NCBI GenBank assembly: GCA_949358305.1
Contig: OX442314.1
Coordinates: 10,285,060 to 10,349,059 of the forward strand
DNA length: 64,000 bases
Direction of reading: 5' to 3'
From: Strigamia acuminata
Taxonomy: Eukaryota; Arthropoda; Chilopoda; Geophilomorpha; Linotaeniidae
The stretch's first letter is position 1, and the number at the start of each line of letters is the position of its first letter. Positions 33,886 to 43,117 of this stretch are shown piece after piece. Under the pieces are notes generated by a model. The model saw only the letters and a list, made by a program, of their open reading frames with translations. It did no database searches and was not told the DNA's origin. The translations under genes and the position numbers were made by a program.

Positions 33886-34612
33886 AAAGCCCTGATCGTC
33901 GTCCTTAGACGCCGGAATTGTACAAACGACGGACCTCTGGTCCCGATAATATTTTTTCCCTAAACAGGATTCCATGAGATGCCTGTCCCAAGACATGGAC
34001 GCCGAGCCAGTGCGAGTGACGAGACGGTGACGCCGCGCCACGCGCTCAGATGCCCGACGAAAGAAGACGTCGGAGGTTTCCAATGTTCCTGGAACCTCCC
34101 AACCGTGGGTCTTGGTCAGATCCCGGTTGATGTATATAGTTATTTATTTTTTTCTTTCTTTTTTTTTCTTTTCCTCGTTTGTTTAACGTAATTGTTTTGA
34201 AACATTCTTGAGAGGCTTGACCAACCTCTCCCATCCTTGTTTTACCTTTTAATTTAATTTGTTTATTATTATTTTATGTCAATATTTTTCTTTTTGTTTT
34301 GTTTTATGGTTTGCTCCCGGGCTTGTTACGTTCAGGCCCGGTGAATTATTATTTGCATTGTAATACCATCAATAGTTTGTTTTGTTTTCGGCCAGTCTAG
34401 GGTTGGGTGTTTTCCGTTGCCCAACGTTGCTCGAACATCGTGGACCGACGGTGCGGTGATCCTTTGGACAACCGGCACCGGAAGTCAGCGCCGGTAGCCC
34501 GACAGTGTGTGGTCTTTGACCGACACTATTGCCGTGCTTGCCTCGACTTGCGTGTCCCCGTTGGTGTTGTGTGTGGCCCCTTGGAACCTACCTTTTTCGA
34601 GGGGGGGGGAGA
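33886..34612 (+). other. Element 1 3' untranslated part and purine tract
   Basis: No ORF of note. T-rich runs at about 34140-34180 and 34245-34310. The purine tract ending at 34611 is the expected plus-strand primer next to the 3' LTR. Confidence 0.7.
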
Positions 34613-35210
34613 TGTGACCGTCAGGCCACCTGGGTGACCTGCGGCACTGCCACACACCACCATACGGCCCCAAAGGTCAACCCCTCTGTGGGTGATTGAC
34701 CTAGCCCGGGGAGGAGGGAGTGGAGTGGTGTGGTGAGGAGGGAGTGGAGTGTGAGAGGAGAGTTGAGTGTTGGACACGGCCTGAGAAGGACGTGTCTGCA
34801 GCAGCTCCCAGAGAGGAGAAGTAGTCATCGAGAGGGACGAGAAGTGTCCCAGGTTGAACCCCACACTCCTCACCATTCACCACGTTGATCCTCAGTGCTA
34901 TGGCGGAGTCCGTAGTGCAGCCTCCATGAGCGGATACGCGGGTCGCAGGTAAGCGCGACATGAATGTTAAGTCGAACCGACCACGTCACACATTGGACTT
35001 CTGCCCAGTGTGTGACGGGTCGGTTGCCGGTGCGGCGCGCCTTCGTGGCGCCCCTGCAACGGGTAACGGGATTCCCCATACCCCTAGACAACGACAATAA
35101 AGGCCAACCAACCAATATTGTGGGAATCTCTGTTATTATTACGTGATGTATGCGTCCCTACCCAGTGTGATTAGTCCCCTAGTTACATTGGCGAGACCAT
35201 ACCAGTCACA
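34613..35210 (+). repeat. Element 1 3' LTR
   Basis: 598 bp, identical by eye to 22746-23343, including the aataaa signal and internal splice donor. Followed by the ATTC target duplication. Confidence 0.93.
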
Positions 35211-35385
35211 ATTCTCTGGAAAGAGTTTTCCACTACAAGTGAATTAATTAAGCGACAGAGACTGAACGTTGTTGTACAGCCAATGAAGGAAAAAAGTCGA
35301 TGGCAAGCAATGCCTAAAGAAACCGACGAAGGATTTTACTTTGAGAAATTTTTCGTCGAACATAGAGGTTAGAGGTTTTAGCAGT

Positions 35386-35660
35386 GAATGGCTGCAGCAG
35401 TGCCAAACCAATAAACAATTTAGTGTTTCATATAGTTGTATATTATTTCCATTTGTGTGATTATGCAGAAACACTAAGAGTTTTGCATTCATGAAGGTTC
35501 TGTATGGCGGGTCAATTATTATCATTCACACGCAAAGCGAAAATAGTAACACTTGCAACTAAAATGGTTCAAAGGAATGACAGCCCAAGAAGCAGATTAG
35601 GGAAACTAAAATGACTATCAGATTAGCCATTAGACCTTTAATTTAGTTGCAGGAGCTAAA
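35386..35660 (+). repeat. Dispersed repeat, copy A right part (partner at about 37890-38130)
   Basis: Starts ttttagcagtgaatggctgc and matches about 37881-38128 closely. The left part of the same repeat (tattttgcaaatacaagtgg) lies at about 22567-22655 and again at 37790-37865, so element 1 landed inside an older repeat copy. The end contains a short agctaaaa array at about 35655-35685. Confidence 0.7.
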
Positions 35661-35771
35661 AAGCTAAAAAGCTAAAAAGCTAAAAGAACAAAAATTGTAA
35701 AAACTCAGAAAGAAAAAAGATTTCGTTTTTAAAGAAAAATCACACGAGTATGGTTTGTCGTTCTTATAAAT

Positions 35772-35936
35772 TGTTTGGGGCAGAATTCATATCGATTTTG
35801 CCGGTCCATTCCTTGGAAATACATTTTTACTTGCTGTCGATGCAAAGTCGAAATGGTGTGAGGTGCGTGCAATGACTTCAACCACAGCTGCTGCCACAAT
35901 TGAAGTTTTGCAAGACTGGTTTCGCAGCAATTAGTG
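35772..35936 (+). mobile_element. Ty3/gypsy integrase core fragment
   Basis: One open stretch encodes WGRIHIDFAGPFLGNTF, then AVDAKSKWCEV, then ATIEVLQDWF, the start of a K02A2.6-type gypsy integrase catalytic domain with its first Asp (HIDFAGP). It ends at a stop before the second Asp (DNGPQF) would appear. A relic, unrelated in sequence to the integrase of element 2. Confidence 0.75.
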
Positions 35937-36059
35937 CAATCGGAGCCATCACTGAGGCGTAATTCATGGGAAGGAGTAAAGCCACACAAATTGATCACTT
36001 CTTTGAAAAAGAAAAATTTTACGTGGAAAACATTGACGCATTCAAAGGTGTGTAATTAA

Positions 36060-37200
36060 AAAAATGGGAAATTTTTCGCTGGAGAAATTACTGGTATATT
36101 TTTTTTTATTTAGTACCAGGAAATCTGGATAGGTCGGGCCACGGGAATAAATTTATACGAAGCGTCAAAGTATGAAAAAAATTTTACGTCCGAGACGCGG
36201 TTGGATCGGACGCCGGCGAGTCAGACGCCAACGAGTTAGAGCAAGTAATTCCTGGCCCACAGCCAAGAGAACATCCCGACTGGGTGCCCCAATGTCTGCG
36301 GCAATTCCTAGTGCCGGCTGAAAACGCAGCAGCATTGCACAGATTCGAGTCACCGGGCACCGGAAATTCCCGATATCCCACCCGGTCAGTCCAGCATTGG
36401 GGTTTTGTATCAGATAGGCAATAGTAGAACAAGTTATTAATATTGAACAAGAAATATAAATACAAACAAAAAGACAATCTGAAGGTTAGCCCAAGAAGTT
36501 TTAAAGGAATGAAAATTGTTGAAAGATTATTTTTTTTTCTGTCCATATATCAGGGAATTGCTAATTGCTTTTACCGTTAAAAGATTTTACAATTGGCACA
36601 AACACAGGTCCCTAAACGAAATCATGGAGTTTTTTAACTTCATAAAACACTGTCATTGACTGAAATTTTCACAAACAATATGAAGAAGTTGAAATTAAGA
36701 AATAATTTAACTTCATTGCAGTTGCCAAAGATGCCAGCTATTCTATGGCAACCCAACACTAGCACAGTCAGAAGAAACTGTGGAAAAGGTCAAAAGAAAG
36801 AGATAAAAGGATTCGAATAAAACAATAAAAAGTTGGATATTAACCAAACTGAACACACAAGAAGCGAAATCAACTTTCTACCACGTTGTTTTCCAACAGC
36901 AAAAAAATTTTCTTGCATTTCTTAATCTTAGAGGATTTTTGCAACTCTGGAGAAAGTTATTTTGAAAAAAGTGTTAGGTTCTCAAACGTTTACAAATATT
37001 TTAGTTTAACACTAGGACAGCTAGACTGGTCAAAATGACCCAATGGGTTTCCAATAGTGTTTTTAGATGCTTTACATCGTAAATCAGCAAAGGTGGCATT
37101 TTTCCTAAAGGTGACTGAAAATTTTCCACAGTCCCAGAGAAGTCCAACCAAGATGATTTGAAACAATTGATTACAATTAATAGAGCAAGAACCTTGACCA
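36060..37200. other. Gene-free repeat-rich stretch
   Basis: A GC-richer patch at 36185-36370 has an open plus frame (EQVIPGPQPREHPDW) that might be the tail of the gypsy relic upstream, but no family match is clear. The rest is AT-rich with no supported feature. Confidence 0.35.
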
Positions 37201-37279
37201 TCCTTTGGTTTTGTCGGAGAAATATGTCAACATCACATCAATTGTGGCTACCTCCTATAGATGCATGCACATTTCACGC

Positions 37280-37510
37280 GTCCCATTGCAGGTACCTTAA
37301 TTTTTATGTTGGTCAGTTAGAAGGGAAAATTCATATGATTCAGCCAAAAGGATTTATAAAGGGCGAAAGATGTGTGTTTTACAAAAAAGTTTATATAAGT
37401 TGATATAAAAGTGCCAAGTCACATTTTTGAACGAGAAGGGAATTGTATTGAGCCAAGAAAATCAAGAAAACGCCACTGCCAACAGACCAGGATCTGGACA
37501 TGTGGAAACA
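37280..37510 (+). mobile_element. Ty1/copia-like reverse transcriptase relic
   Basis: The frame gives YVGQLEGKIHMIQPKGFI then CVFYKKVYI, matching the copia RT segment FLYGQLEEEIYMxQPEGF followed by V(C)xLxKSLYGL. Bases 37345-37505 match 20518-20700 (ggatttataaag, acaaaaaagtttatataagt, accaacagaccaggatctgg), so both relics come from one family. Confidence 0.65.
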
Positions 37511-37789
37511 CTCCAAGAAAATTGTTTGTACAGTTTATCAAGAGATGATTGGAAGTGGGAACATCAAGATACACCATGTACGATGCTCAGTTGGACCGTA
37601 GGATCTCCATAAGCAAAGTAGAAAACGGCAGGGGTTGAAACCCCACAACCGTCTCCATTTGAAAGCGCACAAACGCCTCCAAAACCAGTTTTCAAAAATC
37701 ATCATTTAAGAAATATCGTTGAAATCGGATACAAAGTAAAAAACGAACCCGAACCATACCAGCTGTGCTGGAACAGAGCCGGACAGGGC

Positions 37790-38130
37790 AAAGGTAGAAA
37801 AAACTAAAAATAATCCAGGAGTCAGCATATCTATTTTGCAAATACAAGTGGAGCTAAGAAATTCAGGCCCAGTGTTTTAGCGGTGAATGGCTGCTTTCTC
37901 ACAGCTGCAGCAGTGCCAAACCAAAAAACAATTTAGTGTTTCATATAGTTGTATATTATTTCCATTTGTGTGATTATGGCGGGTCAATTATTATCATTCA
38001 CACGCAAAGCGAAAATAGTAACACTGGGAAGTAAAATGGTTCAAAGGAATGACAGCCAAAGAAGCAGATTAGGGAAACTAAAATCATTATCAGATTAGCC
38101 ATTAGACCTCTAATTTAGTTGCAGGAGCAA
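37790..38130 (+). repeat. Dispersed repeat, copy B
   Basis: Matches 22567-22655 plus 35386-35660 with the intervening part missing. It includes gttgtatattatttccattt and the ctttaatttagttgcaggag region. Confidence 0.7.
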
Positions 38131-39109
38131 CCATGAAGTAGTCAACATTTCAGTCCCTAAACCAGCAAAGAGGTTGATTTTTAGAAAATTCGTGATAGTT
38201 GGTAAACGCTACATCCTTAATGCAGGCCTACAATACCAGAGCTTTGTTAGCACGATTCAATTCAAGCCTAATTTAAGCCTAATCTACACTCTTTCCACAT
38301 CGTTTTGTCTCTTATGCCTCAATTTTACCGTTTTTTTTCCGTATTTGGACTAGGTTGTTTGAATTAAATCGCAGCCTGGAAACACCTTTTTTCAACAGTT
38401 CTCAAACCGAAGAGGAATGGAAATTGAGAAAAATATCGAACCGAAAATGAGAGAATCCGAGAAGAAGCTACGATTGAAATCGATGCGCGAAATGGAATGA
38501 AGAACACAAGCACGTGACTTGTTGCTATGCCCACGGTAAAGCATCACTATTGGTTGGAATCAAACAGATAGTTAATAACAGTTGTTCCCACAAGAGCGGC
38601 GCTGCGATTCATTGTCACGAAATTTTGAATTTTTATGTTGGATAAACGATAGATTCAATTTGAAATGAATAAATTGACGATTTAAGGTCAAGCTTTGAGG
38701 AAAGTTAAGTAAACTCAACGTTTTAAACGAATCATGGAACATGCAGTTTTCAAATGTTGTCCAGCCGACTTAATAACACCGGAAATACCGTACTGAACAT
38801 TACACATACGGTACAAAATAAAAAAAATTAAAATAAAAAACAGTCAAAACGAGTCGAAATGAATTCCTCAGTTGGATAAGAAATTTTTTTATTTGGAAAA
38901 ATATTGAAATTTGTGCAGACAGTATTGCGATTTTTACGACGAAATTGCATTTTCATGTTGAAATAAATTCAATTTTTAGTATTTTACTACAATTTTCAGT
39001 CAAAACAGTCAATTTTTCTACAATTATTTTACGATTTTATTTTTTCTCGTGAAAATTCATATTTCTTACAAACAAAACCGCTGATGAAAATAGGACCTCA
39101 GTCACTGGG
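38131..39109. other. Gene-free stretch before SDR1
   Basis: AT-rich sequence, no ORF or repeat family recognised apart from short A/T motifs. Confidence 0.4.
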
Positions 39110-40994
39110 TTATTTGAAAATGACGCTTCTTTGTGGACCAATCGATTCCACCCGTTGATAGTTAGTGATCCCGTCTTGCATTTTATTTAATAAAAAATCA
39201 GACACCGTAGTCGGTAAATTGCGTAAAATATAAAAAAAAATTCGATATTTGAAGGAAGTGCTGGTGTAATGAGATTTTGGTCTCGTTTCCATCACGGCGC
39301 TTTTCAAGTCTCCGAACACGGGCGACTGCTTGAAACTCATGAAACTCGTGAGTCCCGCCTTGGCACATATTTGAGATTGGGTTTCCCAGAATTCCTTTCC
39401 AACTCGGTCGCGGAATGCTGGAGAAAAAGAATCCCATTGCTCTTTGGCGCGCTCCTGTTGGCATTTGACGATGTTTGTGATCCGTGCGTGATCGCCAGGT
39501 GCAACAACGATCACTTTGACACGAGGGGTGCGACAATCAGAATCTGCTTGTCAGAGATTCGAATCTTCTTTGGGATTCGAAAGATTCGGATGGGATTCGG
39601 AAAGATTCGGAAAGATTCGGGGGATTCGGCTGGGATTCGGGGGGATTCGGATAGATTCGGGGGATTCGGGGGGATTCGAATGAGATTCGGGGAGATTCGG
39701 ATGGGATTTGGTGGGATTCGGCGGGATTCGGTGGGATTCGGATGGGATTCAGAAAGATTCATATGATTTTTTTCAAATAAATTTAGTGAAGTGGAAATTT
39801 TTTTAATTTTAATTTTAACTCTAGTGAAATGTGGTAAAATACGAGGTAAAATAACACGCAATCAAATGCAATCACAATTGCGAACAATGATGAATTCCGG
39901 GCTCGATTCCGGGATTAATTTGAAGTTCGCGCTAAATCATAAATGCGCATGCGCAGATACCGCGCAGCGAGGTGCGCAGGTATAATTTCTTCCGATGATG
40001 ATTTTACTGATGATTTTACGGACAATTTCAAGGACAATTTCAAGGAAGTTTCTTGTAAAAATATTATTACATTTTTTAATCATAAATTTTGTTTTTATTT
40101 TTCTCGATTTGTATACAACTTAAAGATTCGAGATTCGAAGATTCGGTGGGATTCGGAAAGATTCGGGTGGGATTCGGAAAGATTCGGGTGGGATTCGGAA
40201 AGATTCGGGCGGGATTCGGAAGCCATTGTCAGAGATTCGGTCGAATGTCGCCCCCCTCGCTTTGACACCATGTCGTGACAGCTCCACCCTGAGTCCATCT
40301 GAGAAACCTTCAATGGCGAACTTGGTAGCGCAGTAAATGGTGAACTTCGGATATGCCCAGCGCCCATTCACGCTACTGATATTTACCACACGACCTAAAA
40401 AAAATTAAAATTAAAATGAGGAAATATGGAAAAATAAAATATTTACCTTTACTTGTTTTGATCGAGGGTAAAAACGCTTTGATCATTTTCACCATTCCGA
40501 GGAAATTCACATTCACTTGTTTCTCGCACTGTTCCCAAGTTTGCCACTCGACGTCGCCACCGATACAAATCCCTGCATTGTTTATCAGGCACCAAACAAC
40601 TTGAAAATTAAAGGAAAAAAATGTACATTTTTAACATTTATTTATTGTTTTTAAGATTAATACTTAGATTATTTTGTTGGCAATGTAGGTTGACGTGTTT
40701 TACGGCATTGTCCACTTTGATTTTATCCGTGATGTCAAGATCCAAGACGAAAAGGCGGTTGGATGAAACTTGATTGAGTTGACGGGCACCGTCGCCATTA
40801 GGGAGAAGGCAGCCGGCAAACACCGTGAAACCGAGGCTGTGAAATACTTGAGCCGCTTCAAGGCCGATGCCGGAATCGCAACCCGTGATGATGATGGCTT
40901 TTTTATTCGTTGATAAAAGTTGACTCTTGTTACGAAGTAAGATGTAGAAAAGCGCCAGAAAAACCAGGAATATCAACCACCACGAATAATCCAT
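39110..40994 (-). CDS. SDR1: short-chain dehydrogenase, retinol-dehydrogenase type, broken by a transposon
   Basis: Minus-strand gene with at least three exons. Exon 1 (from 40994) starts with a membrane anchor ([16 protein letters not shown]) and has the NAD(P)-binding TGCDSGIG motif. Exon 2 (about 40450-40605) has NNAG ([15 protein letters not shown]). Exon 3 has [10 protein letters not shown] and the catalytic YxxxK ([19 protein letters not shown]). These are the marks of the SDR9C group (RDH, HSD17B6, BDH1), ER-membrane oxidoreductases of retinoids and steroids, or mitochondrial hydroxybutyrate dehydrogenase. The reading frame stops inside a 738-bp hAT-like insertion at 39522-40259. Past the insertion the same frame resumes ([14 protein letters not shown]) to the stop at 39110. 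All catalytic motifs are intact, so it was functional before the insertion, or functions from alleles lacking it. Confidence 0.85.
39522..40259. mobile_element. hAT-like non-autonomous DNA transposon inside SDR1 exon
   Basis: 738 bp bounded by an 8-bp target duplication CTTTGACA (39514-39521 and 40260-40267). The ends are imperfect inverted repeats: left cgaggggtgcgacaatc, right (reverse complement) cgaggggggcgacattc. An 8-bp duplication fits hAT (P elements also make 8 bp). It has no transposase; the interior is mostly arrays of gggattcgg-type repeats (about 39575-39750 and 40140-40220) in the same orientation on both sides of an AT-rich centre. Another internal direct repeat, ttgtcagagattcg, lies near each end. 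Confidence 0.85.
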
Positions 40995-41870
40995 GTCTGT
41001 CTTTTCTGAAGAAGAAATAGCCTGTACTTTTCAAATTCTACAAACCCTGGTGTTGATTTGGTACAACTGTGATTTGGTTTCCTTGTCTTCGGCACTTTTT
41101 TTAGGCTTAAAATTGAATATTCTCGACGGAGGTGGGTTAAAAAGAAGGGAAAGAAAATTGTTTAAATTCTTACTTGGTTAAACTTGGACTGTCCTAGCCT
41201 CACTTTGGGTTGAAATGGAATATAGTTGTTTTACAGTGGTTTTACTAGATAAAATCTGTCTTGTTCTTGTCCTTGAATTTTAAATTTCTTGGAAAATTCA
41301 AAGTTGATTTTATAAATTCTCATCTTGGAGAAAATACAAAGGTCATTGTGATAAATTGAGCTTTATTAATCACAAGTCTTCCACATTTTTAATACTTATA
41401 TAAAGAAAAAAGTATAGGCCTAGAATTCATGTTTTGAACTTGAGAATACAAAAAAAAATTGACTTTTTGTCACAAATTTTTAACCCAGTACAGAAAATCA
41501 TAATCTATTTCATTATTCAGCAATGACTAACCATAGACCCACATTTCATGACATGCATATTCAGCCTTGGATGGTCTATTTTCAAGACTGAAAAACCTTG
41601 TAAATATCTTTCAAAATTCAAATTCAAACCCAGTTATGGCGATAAAAAGTGTTTCTTACTTGTTTAGATGTTACCTTTACCAAAATATTAATAAAAATTG
41701 AGCAATAGTTAATTTACATTTCATGTTTCTATATTTCTAGGTTAAAGACCAACATGAATATAACCCATCTCAAGCCTTTATGAATTTGATTGAAATAACA
41801 ATTTTCAAAACATTTCTTGGATACCGTAAAAACAAAAAAAAATCAGTGGAAATTTGGAAGACAAATGCTT
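40995..41870. other. Intergenic stretch upstream of SDR1
   Basis: Presumed promoter of SDR1 near 41000-41200, not resolvable by eye. AT-rich, no other supported feature. Confidence 0.35.
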
Positions 41871-41884
41871 CAGTACAGGAAGGT

Positions 41885-42064
41885 AATCGCACATTAAAGG
41901 TAAATTGGTAAACTCTGTCCATAAAATACACGCTTTCGGGATATTCTGGTAGTAATTCAAATCTTACAAAACATTTGAAACTAAAACATAAATCAGCATT
42001 TGCCGAATTTGAGGGCGTTGACTCTTTCAGCATTGAAATATCGAAAAGGAGATCAAAATACGAA
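41885..42064 (+). mobile_element. BED-type zinc finger relic of a hAT transposase
   Basis: A plus-strand frame reads SGYSGSNSNLTKHLKLKHKS, the C-terminal half of a BED finger (usual pattern: SGSTSNLLRHLKRKH), with the two His in place. Upstream in the same frame the Cys half is damaged (LCP followed by a stop). No further transposase domain follows. It could be part of the source of the hAT-like element 1.7 kb away, but that is speculation. Confidence 0.5.
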
Positions 42065-42127
42065 TGCTGATACCCAGAGTAGACTCAAAGTTAAATTTAC
42101 TTGTTTAATTTCAAGGGCATAAATTAA

Positions 42128-42920
42128 AACCCCACTAAAGTGACTTGGATTTCCACTAAAAAAACTAAATCTTACACTGACTGGTTTTTCCACTATCGGT
42201 ACTTTTTTGTCCCACTAATTCAACTAAGCCAAAAAAAACTATTTTTTCCACTAAAAGTATTTATTTAAACCAAACTTATTTTTCCACTAAAAAAACTTAT
42301 TACATCCACTAATCCCACTATTATAAAATGAAAGCCTTCTTGGCTTTCGATGGTCTACCTCGCTTACGTTTCTCACCCAAAGGCACGTTGTACGCTTCCG
42401 TCATAAGACTCAGAGTAAAAACTTGTTACATCCACTTTTTCCCCTATTATGAAATGAAGGCCCGGCATCTCGACGGGGAGTCCGAGGTCTTGTTGGGACT
42501 GGGTCCCGACACGGAACTAGGACTGGGGCCTTAGCGGGGACTCGGTTGAGAGGGACATCGAGGTCTTGTTGGGTCCCGACACGTGACTAGGACTGGGGCC
42601 TTGGCGGGGACTCGCTTGCGGGAGCAGGCGACTGTTGGGGGGCTCGTAGACCCTGCGGGGGGGATGGTTGGTCGTCCTCTTTGCCCGCCGAGACGGACTT
42701 GAGGTGCAAAACGTTCGCAAAACGTTCGCAAAACTATCTTACCAAAGTAGTAATAGTAGTGGTAAAATCAGTTTTTTCTTGCCAATTTAATTTTAGTGGA
42801 AAAAAATAGTTTTTTTTGGCTAAGCTAAATTAGTGGGACAAAAAAGTACCGTTAGTGGAAAAATCAGTCAGTGAGATTTAGTTTTTTTTTAGTGGAAATC
42901 GAAGGAAATTTAGTGGGGTT
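42128..42920. mobile_element. Fold-back DNA element with long inverted repeats and TTAA flanks
   Basis: Left end aaccccactaaa and right end tttagtggggtt are inverted, and the inversion continues for roughly 130 bp on each side with gaps (cggtacttttttgtcccact on the left; its complement near 42830-42850). Both sides are flanked by TTAA (42124-42127 and 42921-42924), which would fit piggyBac-type insertion, though a TA-type duplication is also possible. The GC-rich centre (42455-42700) has two copies of a roughly 65-bp unit (gaggtcttgttggg and aggactggggcctt). No ORF. Confidence 0.75.
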
Positions 42921-43117
42921 TTAAATGGGACCCTAATTTCAACATGGCCGACAAGGTTAGATGAAATATTAGTAAATGGAACTTATGTCAAGCAATCAAA
43001 ATTAGTAAGAAATATCCACCAAATATCCATCAAAAACCTGCTAGATTTTGGTATACAGTATTAGTACATTTTGGTTTGGTTAGAAGCAATTGTGAGCAAC
43101 AAATCTTCAGTTAAAAA

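Larger units (their letters stand above)
22746..35210 (+). mobile_element. Complete Ty3/gypsy-type LTR element 1, defective pol (12465 bp)
   Basis: Bounded by two 598-bp LTRs (22746-23343 and 34613-35210) that look identical by eye and begin TG and end CA. The target duplication is ATTC (22742-22745 and 35211-35214). A purine tract (gaggggggggaga) lies directly before the 3' LTR. Inside are a 2.9-kb non-coding leader, a pol-like ORF with inactivated catalytic motifs, a 2.4-kb non-coding stretch, and a second long ORF. I see no gag with zinc knuckle and no integrase core. It is inserted in older repeat sequence. Coding parts are GC-rich, unlike the AT-rich host genes. Identical LTRs imply recent mobility, so the machinery probably came from another element. 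Confidence 0.92.

Noticed and set aside
39522-40259. Introner-type intron gain in SDR1
   Set aside because: An exact splice at the duplication borders is impossible because the element ends do not supply GT and AG at matching points; only a splice losing three residues would keep frame, noted under findings.
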